Shown here: positions 37,654 to 46,270 of the stretch, piece after piece
Position numbering within the stretch: position 1 is the stretch's first letter
Layout: every line of letters begins with the position of its first letter
Assembly (NCBI GenBank): GCA_016932575.1
Contig: JAFGCO010000017.1
Coordinates: forward strand, 1 to 64,000
Length of the DNA: 64,000 bases
Reading direction: 5' to 3'
Origin: a bacterium
GTDB taxonomy: Bacteria > Zhuqueibacterota > QNDG01 > JAFGCO01
The notes under the pieces: generated by a model
Seen by the model: only the letters and a program-made list of their open reading frames with translations
Database searches by the model: none
Told to the model about the DNA's origin: nothing
Made by a program: the position numbers and the translations under genes

Positions 37654-40600
37654 ATGTCGCGACCTTTTGTTACCATCGATGGAAATGAAGCCGCTGCGTA
37701 TACGGCGTTTCGTACCAATGAAGTTATTGCTATTTATCCTATTACACCCAGTTCACCCATGGGTGAACATGCCGATGCATGGGCCGTTCAGGATTTAAAA
37801 AATGTCTGGGGGACCGTTCCTCAGGTAACAGAAATGCAGGCGGAAGGCGGTGCCGCCGGTGCTGTTCATGGTGCGCTTCAGGGAGGCGCATTAACCACGA
37901 CTTTCACTGCATCTCAGGGACTGCTGCTTATGATTCCGAATATGTTTAAAATTGCTGGAGAATTAACCTCAACTGTTTTTCATGTATCAGCTCGTTCAGT
38001 GGCCACGCACGCACTCTCAATTTTTTGTGATCACAGTGATGTCATGGCGGCCCGTTCCACGGGGTTTGCCATTTTAGCCAGTAATTCCATTCAGGAAGTT
38101 ATGGATTTTGCTCTAATTGCCCAGGCAGCTACGCTTGAAGCAAGAGTGCCATTTATACACTTTTTTGATGGATTCAGAACTTCACATGAAGTATCCAAAG
38201 TCGAGCAGTTATCTGAAGATGATATGCGGGCTATGATTGATAATGAATTGATTCGTGCGCATCGTCAGCGGTCACTTTCTCCCGACCGCCCGGTAATTCG
38301 GGGTACGGCTCAAAATCCCGATGTATTTTTTCAGGCAAGGGAAACAGTAAATCCTTATTATGTTGCATGCCCGGATATTGTGCAGAAAGCCATGGATAAA
38401 TTCAGTAAAATAGTGGGCCGCCATTATCATTTATTTGATTATACCGGTGCTCCGGAGGCAGAAAAGGTGATTATACTCATGGGATCAGGTGCGGATACCG
38501 TTCAGGAAACCGTGGCCTATCTTCAGGCTAAGGGAGAGAAAGTAGGCGTGCTGAAAGTTCATCTTTACCGCCCATTTTCAGTAAAGCATTTTATCGATTC
38601 ACTTCCTGAGTCAGTCAAACATATTGCCGTTCTGGATCGTACCAAGGAGCCTGGTTCTATGGGAGAACCTTTGTATCAGGATGTGATAACAGCGCTGGTT
38701 GAAGCCAAAATGCAGGGCCTGTTTAAATTTAAAATTGATCCAACTGTAACCGGCGGTCGATACGGTTTGTCATCCAAGGAATTTACACCGGCTATGGTGA
38801 AAGGTGTTTTTGATTCGATGAATCAAACCAAATTAAAAAATCATTTTACGATTGGTATCAATGATGATGTGACCAAAACCAGTCTGGAATACAATCCGGA
38901 ATTTGTTGTTGAACCGGAAGGACGTACACGGGCGGTTTTCTTTGGGCTGGGCTCTGACGGTACGGTGAGCGCCAATAAAAATTCAATCAAGATTATCGGT
39001 GAAGAGACCAAAAACTATGCTCAGGGATATTTTGTTTATGATTCCAAAAAGGCAGGTTCTCTGACAGTCTCACATTTACGTTTTGGTCCCGAACCGATTC
39101 AGTCGCCTTATCTTATTTCCAAGGCCAATTTTGTTGCCTGCCATCAGTTTTCATTTCTTGAAAAATATGAGATGCTTAAACTGGCAGAAGAAGGAGCGAC
39201 TTTTCTTTTGAACAGTATTTTCAGTGCTGAAACTGTCTGGGATCATCTTCCCAGAAAAGTGCAGCAACAGATCATTGACAAGAAACTAAAATTTTTTGTG
39301 ATTGACGCGTACAAACTGGCCGATGAAGTGGGACTGGGTGTTCGCATCAATACGATTATGCAGACCTGTTTCTTTGCCATCAGCAATGTATTGCCCAAAG
39401 CACAGGCCATTGATCTCATCAAGAAGTTTACCGAAAAGGCTTACGGTAAGCGTGGTGAATCAATCATTAAAATGAATTTCAAAGCCATCGACGAAGCTCT
39501 GAATCATCTGATTGAGGTTCAGGTGCCGAAACAGGCGTCCAGCAATATTAAGATGCGCAAAGCCGTACCTGACGAAGCACCTGAATATATTCGAAATGTG
39601 ACCGGTGAAATTGTGGCCGGACGGGGAGATGATTTGCCCGTAAGCGCTTTTGCTCCGGACGGCAGTTTTCCAACAGCTACCACCCAGTGGGAAAAGCGGA
39701 ATGTTGCACTGCAAGTGCCTGTATGGGATCCGGAAGTCTGCATTCAATGCGGAAAATGTGTTTTTGTCTGTCCGCATGCAGTCATCCGTTCCAAAGTATA
39801 CGATTCCGAATCTTTAAAAAACGCTCCGGACACATTTAAATCCACAGATGCAAAGTGGAAACAATATGCCGGGAAAAAATATACAATTCAGATTTCTGCT
39901 GAAGATTGCACGGGCTGTGGTGTTTGTGTGTCCAATTGTCCGGCCAGGAGCAAGGACGAACCGGATAAAAAGGCCATCAATATGAACGATCTCGATCCGA
40001 TCCGTGAGCGGGAACGGCAGAACTGGAAATTTTTTCAGACGCTGCCGTATGTGGACCGCAAAGAATTGAAATTGAATCTGGTAAAAGATATTCAATTGCT
40101 GCAGCCATTATTCGAATTCAGCGGCGCATGTGCAGGATGTGGTGAAACTGCTTATATTAAATTAATGACACAGTTATTCGGTGATCGGGCGCTGATTGCA
40201 AACGCCACCGGATGTTCATCCATTTACGGAGGCAATTTACCGACCACACCTTACGCACAGAATCCGTCGGGACGGGGCCCCTCCTGGTCAAACTCGCTTT
40301 TTGAAGACAATGCAGAATTTGGGATGGGTATGCGTTTGGCTCTTGATAAACAGCTTGAGTATTCCAAGGAACTCGTGAAGAAATTGTCCAAAGATATCGG
40401 GAAGGATTTGGTCAATGATATTCTCAATGCAGATCAAACCACGGATGACGGTATTGAAGATCAAAGAACGCGAATTAAAACCATGAAGAAAAAACTTCAG
40501 GCTCTCAAGGGCAATGATGCCAGGGAGCTGATCAGTCTTGCCGATGTCCTGGTGAAAAAGAGTGTTTGGATTATTGGAGGCGACGGATGGGCTTATGATA

Positions 40601-41214
40601 TAGGCTATGGAGGTTTGGATCATGTGATTGCTTCCGGGCGCAATGTTAATATTCTGGTACTGGATACGGAAGTGTATTCAAATACGGGCGGTCAGGCATC
40701 AAAGGCCACACCGCGCGGTGCAACTGCAAAATTTGCAATGGGAGGCAAACCCGTACCGAAGAAGGACCTGGCAATGATGGCCATCACGTATGGCAATGTG
40801 TATGTCGCCCGGGTTGCATTGGGTGCCAGTGACGTGCAGACTGTGAAAGCATTTCGTGAGGCTGAAGCATATAATGGTCCTTCCTTAATTCTGGCGTATT
40901 GCCATTGTATTGCCCATGGATATGATTTGATCAAAGGATTGGAACAACAAAAACTGGCGGTAAAAAGCGGATATTGGCCGCTGGTTCGTTACAATCCGGA
41001 TCTGCTTAAGGAGGGCAAGAATCCTCTGACCCTTGATTCAAAAGCTCCGGAGATTCCTCTGAAAGATTACGTATACAATGAAACACGCTATAGTATGCTT
41101 ACAAAAACAAGACCGGAGGCCGCAGAGAAATTACTAAAGGAAGCACAGAAAGATGTTTATCAGCGATGGAAAGCTTATGCGCATTTGGCTGAGATGCCTG
41201 TTGATCAAGAATAA
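37654..41214 (+). CDS. nifJ: Pyruvate:ferredoxin (flavodoxin) oxidoreductase
   Basis: 1186 residues, the single-chain form with all domains fused. It oxidises pyruvate with CoA to acetyl-CoA and CO2, passing electrons to ferredoxin; this points to anaerobic energy metabolism. Domain I begins ITPSSPMGEHADAW. The ferredoxin-like domain has two 4Fe-4S motifs, CIQCGKCVFVCP and CTGCGVCVSNCP. The TPP domain includes FSGACAGCGETAYIKL, ATGCSSIYGGNLP, IGGDGWAYDIGYGGLDHV and LDTEVYSNTGGQ. AAGGAG lies 7 bases before the ATG. A strong terminator follows. Confidence 0.98.
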   Translation: MSRPFVTIDGNEAAAYTAFRTNEVIAIYPITPSSPMGEHADAWAVQDLKNVWGTVPQVTEMQAEGGAAGAVHGALQGGALTTTFTASQGLLLMIPNMFKIAGELTSTVFHVSARSVATHALSIFCDHSDVMAARSTGFAILASNSIQEVMDFALIAQAATLEARVPFIHFFDGFRTSHEVSKVEQLSEDDMRAMIDNELIRAHRQRSLSPDRPVIRGTAQNPDVFFQARETVNPYYVACPDIVQKAMDKFSKIVGRHYHLFDYTGAPEAEKVIILMGSGADTVQETVAYLQAKGEKVGVLKVHLYRPFSVKHFIDSLPESVKHIAVLDRTKEPGSMGEPLYQDVITALVEAKMQGLFKFKIDPTVTGGRYGLSSKEFTPAMVKGVFDSMNQTKLKNHFTIGINDDVTKTSLEYNPEFVVEPEGRTRAVFFGLGSDGTVSANKNSIKIIGEETKNYAQGYFVYDSKKAGSLTVSHLRFGPEPIQSPYLISKANFVACHQFSFLEKYEMLKLAEEGATFLLNSIFSAETVWDHLPRKVQQQIIDKKLKFFVIDAYKLADEVGLGVRINTIMQTCFFAISNVLPKAQAIDLIKKFTEKAYGKRGESIIKMNFKAIDEALNHLIEVQVPKQASSNIKMRKAVPDEAPEYIRNVTGEIVAGRGDDLPVSAFAPDGSFPTATTQWEKRNVALQVPVWDPEVCIQCGKCVFVCPHAVIRSKVYDSESLKNAPDTFKSTDAKWKQYAGKKYTIQISAEDCTGCGVCVSNCPARSKDEPDKKAINMNDLDPIRERERQNWKFFQTLPYVDRKELKLNLVKDIQLLQPLFEFSGACAGCGETAYIKLMTQLFGDRALIANATGCSSIYGGNLPTTPYAQNPSGRGPSWSNSLFEDNAEFGMGMRLALDKQLEYSKELVKKLSKDIGKDLVNDILNADQTTDDGIEDQRTRIKTMKKKLQALKGNDARELISLADVLVKKSVWIIGGDGWAYDIGYGGLDHVIASGRNVNILVLDTEVYSNTGGQASKATPRGATAKFAMGGKPVPKKDLAMMAITYGNVYVARVALGASDVQTVKAFREAEAYNGPSLILAYCHCIAHGYDLIKGLEQQKLAVKSGYWPLVRYNPDLLKEGKNPLTLDSKAPEIPLKDYVYNETRYSMLTKTRPEAAEKLLKEAQKDVYQRWKAYAHLAEMPVDQE

Positions 41215-41251
41215 TCTGGAGACGATGTTTTATTTATAAATTTTTGCGAAT

Positions 41252-41297
41252 CAGGGTGTCAAAAGCAAGTATGCTTTTTTTGACACCCTGCTGTTTT
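41252..41297 (+). terminator. Strong rho-independent terminator after PFOR
   Basis: CAGGGTGTCAAAAGCA (41252-41267) pairs with TGCTTTT...GACACCCTG (to 41290) with a small loop and a 3-T bulge; GCTGTTTTTA follows. The long stem contains its own A/T tract, so termination could occur in either direction. Confidence 0.8.
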
Positions 41298-41345
41298 TAT
41301 CCTGAAATTGATGAATAATTCTGCTTTCAGACAGGAGTAACTTCG

Positions 41346-42335
41346 ATGATGCTTCAAACCCGTTATTTAGGATTAAATCTGAATAATCCGCTTGTGATTG
41401 CTTCTTTACCCCTGGCAAAAGATATCTCAAGCATTCGGCATATGGAGGATGCTGGCGCCGCTGCTGTTGTTTTACATTCTCTATTCGAAGAGCAGATTCT
41501 TATTGAAGAAAAACAACTTAACGAGAATCTTTTACGAGGTACGGAAAGTTTCGCAGAAGCCCTCAGTTATTTTCCTGATATTTCCAGCTTTCAATTGGGC
41601 CCGACCGCGTATTTGGAACATATCAAAGAAGTGAAAAGAGCTGTGGAAATTCCCGTCATTGCGAGCTTAAATGGGATATCAACCGGCGGATGGATTGAAT
41701 ATGCCAAAAAAATTGAAGCTGCCGGTGCGGATGCACTGGAGTTGAATATCTATTTTATTCCTACAAATCCTGCCGTTATGGGAGACCAGGTTGAACAGTT
41801 GTATACTGTTCTGGTAAAAGACGTGACGAGCAGTATTAAAATTCCTGTGGCAGTAAAATTAAGTCCTTTTTTCAGTGCGGCCGCCAATATGCTGAAACGT
41901 ATTGATCAGGCAGGTGCGAAGGGTTTGGTTCTCTTTAACCGATTCTATCAACCCGATTTTGATCTGGATAATCTTAATGTTGTGCCCAATCTTCATTTAA
42001 GTCATTCTGGGGAATTGACACTGCGATTGCGATGGGCTGCCATTTTATACGGTCAGTTGGATTGTGATTTGGCCATAACAGGAGGGATTCATACTGCTGA
42101 AGATGTAATTAAATCGATCATGGCGGGTGCCAATGCAACAATGATGGCTTCGGCAATATTAAAACATGGTATTTCCCATATTCAATCTGTATTGTCAGAT
42201 ATGAAAGAATGGATGAAAAAGAGAGATTACAATTCCATTGAGGACATACGAGGGCTGCTCAGCATGAAAAATATTGCCGAACCCACTGCCTATGTCCGAA
42301 GCAATTATATGAAAGTGCTGGGATCATATTTATAA
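41346..42335 (+). CDS. Dihydroorotate-dehydrogenase-like flavoprotein
   Basis: 329 residues, TIM barrel of the DHOD family. LNLNNPLVIASLPLAKD at the start, IPVIASLNGIS, GADALELNIYFIPTN, IPVAVKLSPFF and AITGGIHTAEDVIKSIMAGANATMMASA give the FMN-binding landmarks. The catalytic base position reads NGIS/LNIY and lacks a clear pyrD active-site Cys or Ser block, so pyrimidine synthesis is unlikely. Genes of this subfamily often sit beside PFOR genes, as here, but their role is not established. CAGGAG lies 8-9 bases before ATG 41346. Confidence 0.82.
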   Translation: MMLQTRYLGLNLNNPLVIASLPLAKDISSIRHMEDAGAAAVVLHSLFEEQILIEEKQLNENLLRGTESFAEALSYFPDISSFQLGPTAYLEHIKEVKRAVEIPVIASLNGISTGGWIEYAKKIEAAGADALELNIYFIPTNPAVMGDQVEQLYTVLVKDVTSSIKIPVAVKLSPFFSAAANMLKRIDQAGAKGLVLFNRFYQPDFDLDNLNVVPNLHLSHSGELTLRLRWAAILYGQLDCDLAITGGIHTAEDVIKSIMAGANATMMASAILKHGISHIQSVLSDMKEWMKKRDYNSIEDIRGLLSMKNIAEPTAYVRSNYMKVLGSYL

Positions 42336-42398
42336 AATGTCTTTGAGATCATTCAGAATTTCAATAAGTTAACAGATTTAATCAAAATGGAGGTCAAA

Positions 42399-42794
42399 AT
42401 GGGTAAACTGGGTCAACATATAAGAGAAGCCGACTGGAAAAGCGAAAAGCATGTTCCGGTGATTGAATGTCCGGATCAGGTAAAAGCCGGAGAAATTTTT
42501 GAAGTCAAAGCCTCATTGGGGAAAGAAATTGCGCATCCCAATACGACTGAACACCATATCTGCTGGATTTCGTTATATTTTCATGCAGAAAATGAGAAAT
42601 TTAATTATCATGTCGGGCAATTTGAATTTAATGCGCATGGTGAATCTGACGAAGGTGCAAATGCGGGTCCTGTATATACGCATCATTCGGTCACAGCCAG
42701 TTTAAAAGTGGCAAAATCGGGAACCCTTCATGCGCTGGCATTTTGTAATATTCATGGCCTTTGGGAATCATCCAGGGAAATCATGGTCGTATAA
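42399..42794 (+). CDS. Superoxide reductase (neelaredoxin/desulfoferrodoxin, class II)
   Basis: 131 residues from ATG 42399, with GGAGG 5 bases upstream; the in-frame ATG at 42387 contains that site. The iron centre ligands are visible: His in KHVPVIE, the EHHICWISLYFH pair, and Cys/His in FCNIHGLWE. The Glu-Lys just before the first His (SEKHVP) is the catalytic pair. It lacks the N-terminal desulforedoxin domain, so it is class II. It reduces superoxide to peroxide using rubredoxin electrons, and the peroxide then goes to rubrerythrin or peroxiredoxin. Confidence 0.95.
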   Translation: MGKLGQHIREADWKSEKHVPVIECPDQVKAGEIFEVKASLGKEIAHPNTTEHHICWISLYFHAENEKFNYHVGQFEFNAHGESDEGANAGPVYTHHSVTASLKVAKSGTLHALAFCNIHGLWESSREIMVV

Positions 42795-42908
42795 TCAGGG
42801 TATTTTCCAACAATTTTAATATTGAAAAAATTGTCGGAGAATGTTATATACAATGACCGGCGATTCATGAATTCTAATTGTAGCAAACATTTTTATTCAG
42901 GAAAAATC

Positions 42909-43361
42909 ATGAAATTAAAAACAGTGCAGGAAATTATTGATTATGCCATTGACCGTGAAAAAGAGGCTGTATCCTTCTATACCACATGCAGCGAAAGAAC
43001 CAACCGCGATGAAATGCAGGATGCTTTCATAGAGATGGCCGCTGAAGAAGCAAAACATATAGATTTGTTAAAAAATATGGATGCAGCGGTTTTACACGAA
43101 ACAGCCGTTGAGCGTTTAAATGATCCCAAAATGGAATCGTATATTGTTGAAAAATCTTTTCATCCGGATATGTCGTATCAGGATCTGCTTCAGCTCGCCA
43201 TACACAGGGAAGCCGCGAGTGTCCGGTTGTATAAAACGCTTGTTGAGCAGACGGATGATGCTGCGGTCAGGAGTATTTTATTAAAGCTGGTGACTGAAGA
43301 GTTGAAACATAAAGAACGACTGGAAGAGTTTTACAATACAGGCGTGCTTCAGGAGAACTAA
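42909..43361 (+). CDS. Rubrerythrin-like ferritin-family protein lacking the rubredoxin domain
   Basis: 150 residues from ATG 42909 (CAGGAAAA upstream); the frame extends further 5' without a signal or ribosome site. The four-helix pattern has diiron-type ligands: DREKEAVSFY, MAAEEAKHIDLLK, HREAASVRLYK and VTEELKHKERLEEFY, i.e. two E-x-x-H plus two Glu positions. It probably handles peroxide or iron. It stands between superoxide reductase and another ferritin-like gene, so it belongs to the stress-defence set. Confidence 0.85.
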   Translation: MKLKTVQEIIDYAIDREKEAVSFYTTCSERTNRDEMQDAFIEMAAEEAKHIDLLKNMDAAVLHETAVERLNDPKMESYIVEKSFHPDMSYQDLLQLAIHREAASVRLYKTLVEQTDDAAVRSILLKLVTEELKHKERLEEFYNTGVLQEN

Positions 43362-43412
43362 ATTTTTTTCACTCGTACCGTATAAAATAAAGATAAGGAG
43401 GAAAGAAAAATC

Positions 43413-43913
43413 ATGAAAGCTGCAATGCTTAGTACGGAGAAAGCGTTATCCATCGCGATTCAATCAGAGTATGCGGCTGAAGATGCGTACAAATTATTAA
43501 TGAAAAAAGTAAAAAATTTTATATTGAAAGATAAACTGAAATTTTTGTCTTCTGAAGAGAAGAAACATCAGAAAATATTATTGACGTTGTTTCAAAAAAT
43601 GTTTCCGGGAGAGGAACCGTCAAAAAATGAAAAATTATTAATGCCGCGGTTGACATTGGCCCTGGAAGAAAATGCGTCGGTCCCTGATTTGCTGGAAATG
43701 GCAATAGAAACAGAAAAAGTATCCGAAGAATTTTATGACGATCTTTCACAAGAGGTGGAAGACCGAACTGCTCAGGAAATTTTACAGTATTTGGCCAGTA
43801 TGGAACATGGGCATTATTTTCTTTTGAAAGGTGAATATGATTTATGCATGAGAGATGAGGAATATTATAACCGGGATGAATTCTCTGTGGATATGGTCCA
43901 TGTAGGCCCGTAG
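43413..43913 (+). CDS. Ferritin-like diiron protein
   Basis: 166 residues. Four predicted helices with ferritin-type ligands: SEYAAEDAYKLL, SSEEKKHQKILL, ETEKVSEEFYDDL and LASMEHGHYFLLKGEYDL. The motif spacing resembles the rubrerythrin/COG1633 group. AAGGAGG is 14 bases from the ATG, slightly long spacing. Together with the previous gene it probably forms a tandem pair that arose by divergence. The substrate is not evident. Confidence 0.8.
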   Translation: MKAAMLSTEKALSIAIQSEYAAEDAYKLLMKKVKNFILKDKLKFLSSEEKKHQKILLTLFQKMFPGEEPSKNEKLLMPRLTLALEENASVPDLLEMAIETEKVSEEFYDDLSQEVEDRTAQEILQYLASMEHGHYFLLKGEYDLCMRDEEYYNRDEFSVDMVHVGP

Positions 43914-44070
43914 GATGTATTTCAATATTCTGGTTCACCCTATCTCGATCGACGGATGACTTTTCGGAGACTCAATCATCGGAAGAACAGCCAAAAGGAT
44001 TAAAATCGGTATTCTGTGCAATCGTTGTATATTTATATTGACTGTCCATGCAGCAGGAAATACAGATCAA

Positions 44071-44493
44071 ATGAAAAAATTCGATTTTTTACTGGGTTCA
44101 TGGATACTTGAATATCGTGTACCGGAAAGCAGTTACAGTGAGGCCATGACAGGAACGGGGCGGGGCGTTTTTAAACACACTCTGGAAAATCAATATGTGA
44201 TGTTTGACTATGAATGCGAAGTGGGAGGGCAAAAGGGGCAGGCTCATGGGATATTTGGATGGGATCAAAAGCGACAAATTTATCGCTACTGGTGGTTTGA
44301 AAGTTCCGGAGCTTTTGATACGGCCAGTTGCCAGTTCCTGAATAATGATACATTGTATATGAACTGGCATGGCAGTGTATTGAGACAAACATTCAGAAAA
44401 ACCGGTGATGACGAAGTGATGCTTCATATGGAACAACCGAATGCTGATGGCTGTTACGATTTGATACTTGAGGTTCTGTTCAGGAGGGAATGA
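44071..44493 (+). CDS. DUF1579-like small protein
   Basis: 140 residues from ATG 44071 (GCAGGAAA upstream). A frame extension to TTG 44038 exists but has no ribosome site. The opening KKFDFLLGSWILEYR and the beta-barrel-like alternation, with GRGVFKHTLENQYV and GIFGWDQKRQIYRYWWFESSG, fit DUF1579/lipocalin-like small proteins. No catalytic residues recognised. It sits at the end of the ferritin-like group. Confidence 0.6.
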   Translation: MKKFDFLLGSWILEYRVPESSYSEAMTGTGRGVFKHTLENQYVMFDYECEVGGQKGQAHGIFGWDQKRQIYRYWWFESSGAFDTASCQFLNNDTLYMNWHGSVLRQTFRKTGDDEVMLHMEQPNADGCYDLILEVLFRRE

Positions 44494-44568
44494 TAATGAT
44501 GAATCGTCGTTTGTCTTTCAGTAAAAAAGCCGACATCCTCACTCCATCATTTTTATGAGGAGGAGATC

Positions 44569-44895
44569 ATGAAATCTGCCATGCTGATTCGGTTTGTCCG
44601 TTCTTTTCATCGCTTGAGCGGAATATTACTGATTGTTCTTGTGGGTATTAAAATGTGGACCGGCTTTGCGATGGTCGGCACCATTCAATGGATACCCCGT
44701 TCTCAAGCCTATTTGATTCATTTCGCTGTCTGGATTGATATTCCGTTGCTGTTCCTGTTTATTGGTCATGCCGTTTATGGCCTGTTTAATATCATTAAGA
44801 CAAAAATAGAAAATCGGGTCTGGCTATTTTGGTGGATGACCTGTATTGGATTGTTAATTTTTATTGCATCTGTGATGAGTATTTTATTTATTTAG
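44569..44895 (+). CDS. Small three-helix membrane protein, possible haem-b anchor
   Basis: 108 residues with three TM helices (about 15-35, 47-72, 83-107). His14, His51 and His67 lie at helix ends in a pattern like haem-b membrane subunits (succinate or formate dehydrogenase gamma, cytochrome b561), but no family is certain. A strong GGAGGAG precedes the ATG. It ends 73 bases before the NifS-like gene. If it binds haem it may feed electrons to the neighbouring iron enzymes; this is a guess from position. Confidence 0.6.
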   Translation: MKSAMLIRFVRSFHRLSGILLIVLVGIKMWTGFAMVGTIQWIPRSQAYLIHFAVWIDIPLLFLFIGHAVYGLFNIIKTKIENRVWLFWWMTCIGLLIFIASVMSILFI

Positions 44896-44968
44896 ACCGG
44901 AACCTGCCTTCAATAATCCCGTTTAATTTTGATGGCATAATGCGGTATATACTGAAAAGGATCCTGCG

Positions 44969-46132
44969 ATGATGCAAGATCGAATTTATATGGATAATTC
45001 GGCTACGTCCCAGCCCGATCCGCAGGTGGTTAAGGCAATGCTGCCCTATTTTATTGAACAGTATGCAGTGGCTTCTTCTCAATTCAGTCATACGCCTGGT
45101 ATTCAGGCACGAGAGGGATTGGATCAGGCCAGAGAAATTATCACAAAGAAATTGAATGCGGAACAGGAATCCGTAATATTTACTTCCGGAGGTACGGAAT
45201 CCAACAACCTGGCTTTAAAAGGGACAGCCTGGGCGCATCAGGGCAAAAAAAACCATCTGGTCATTTCCAAAATCGTTCATAATTCCGTGTTGCACAGTGC
45301 GCAATGGCTTGAAAAACAAGGTTTTGATATCACTTATATAGATGTGGACGAACAAGGATTTATTGATCCCGATCATATCAGGGAAGCGATTACAAATCAA
45401 ACGATTTTAGTCAGTGTTCAGCATGCCAATCATGAAGTGGGTACAATTCAGCCAGTACAGGAGATCGCCCGGATTTGTCAGGATGCGGACACTCTTTTTC
45501 ACATCGATGCGTGCCGCAGTTTCACAATGCTCGATCTGAATCTTCAGACATTACCTGCAGATCTTGTCTCCATCACCGGGCATCTGATCCATGGGCCGAA
45601 AGGCGTGGGTGCTCTTTATATTCGACCAGGTACCAAAATACAAAAATGGCAGCATGGCGGATATCACGAATTTGATAAACGTGCGGGTACAGAGAATGTG
45701 GCGGGGATTGTTGGATTCGGGAAATCAGTAGAACTGGCTCAGCAAAAACATGTCGACTATATTCGTGGATTGCAGAAACAACTGATGGATGGCTTAATAC
45801 AGGAAATTAAGGGGACAGTCATCAATGGTCCGCTGGATCCGGATAAACGTCACCCGGGAAATGTCAATGTGTCTTTTAGCCGGGTTGAAGGAGAATCGGT
45901 CGTTCTTCATCTGGACATGAAAGGAATATCCGTTATAACCGGATCTGCCTGTTTTTCACGGTCCCTGGAACCCAGTTACGTTATGATGGCCATGGGTTTC
46001 AGTCATGAGCGGGCCCATGGATCGATTCGATTTACATTGAGCCGGTTCAATCAGGAATCGGAGATCGGGCGTGTCATTCGAAGCTGCAACGACGTTGTTG
46101 AATCGTTAAGAAAAATCAGCCCGTTGCAATAA
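44969..46132 (+). CDS. NifS/IscS-family cysteine desulfurase homologue lacking the PLP lysine
   Basis: 387 residues, normal length for class V aminotransferases of the IscS group. Landmarks match E. coli IscS numbering: His104 (KIVHNSV), Asp180 (HIDACRS), catalytic loop Cys328 (GSACFS). The Schiff-base lysine, K206 in E. coli, is Leu206: the codons read ACC GGG CAT CTG (TGHL, then IHGPKG), and Gln183 is Arg. Archaeoglobus fulgidus IscS also lacks this lysine and pairs with an IscU. It may use PLP differently or deliver sulfur from another source. ATG 44972 is an equal alternative start. The iscU-like gene follows. Confidence 0.85.
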   Translation: MMQDRIYMDNSATSQPDPQVVKAMLPYFIEQYAVASSQFSHTPGIQAREGLDQAREIITKKLNAEQESVIFTSGGTESNNLALKGTAWAHQGKKNHLVISKIVHNSVLHSAQWLEKQGFDITYIDVDEQGFIDPDHIREAITNQTILVSVQHANHEVGTIQPVQEIARICQDADTLFHIDACRSFTMLDLNLQTLPADLVSITGHLIHGPKGVGALYIRPGTKIQKWQHGGYHEFDKRAGTENVAGIVGFGKSVELAQQKHVDYIRGLQKQLMDGLIQEIKGTVINGPLDPDKRHPGNVNVSFSRVEGESVVLHLDMKGISVITGSACFSRSLEPSYVMMAMGFSHERAHGSIRFTLSRFNQESEIGRVIRSCNDVVESLRKISPLQ

Positions 46133-46270
46133 ATACCTGTTGGATTATATTTTTGAGTCATGGTCATTAAAATAATCTTGTTTTTCATTGGGGCAGTGAG
46201 ATACTGATTTATGCAACGCATGGTCCTTGCTTAATTTGATTGAATATTAAAATAAAGGAGTCTGGAATTT

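Noticed and set aside
41346-42335. Assignment as pyrD
   Set aside because: The active-site region does not match true dihydroorotate dehydrogenases and the gene is next to PFOR, not pyrimidine genes.
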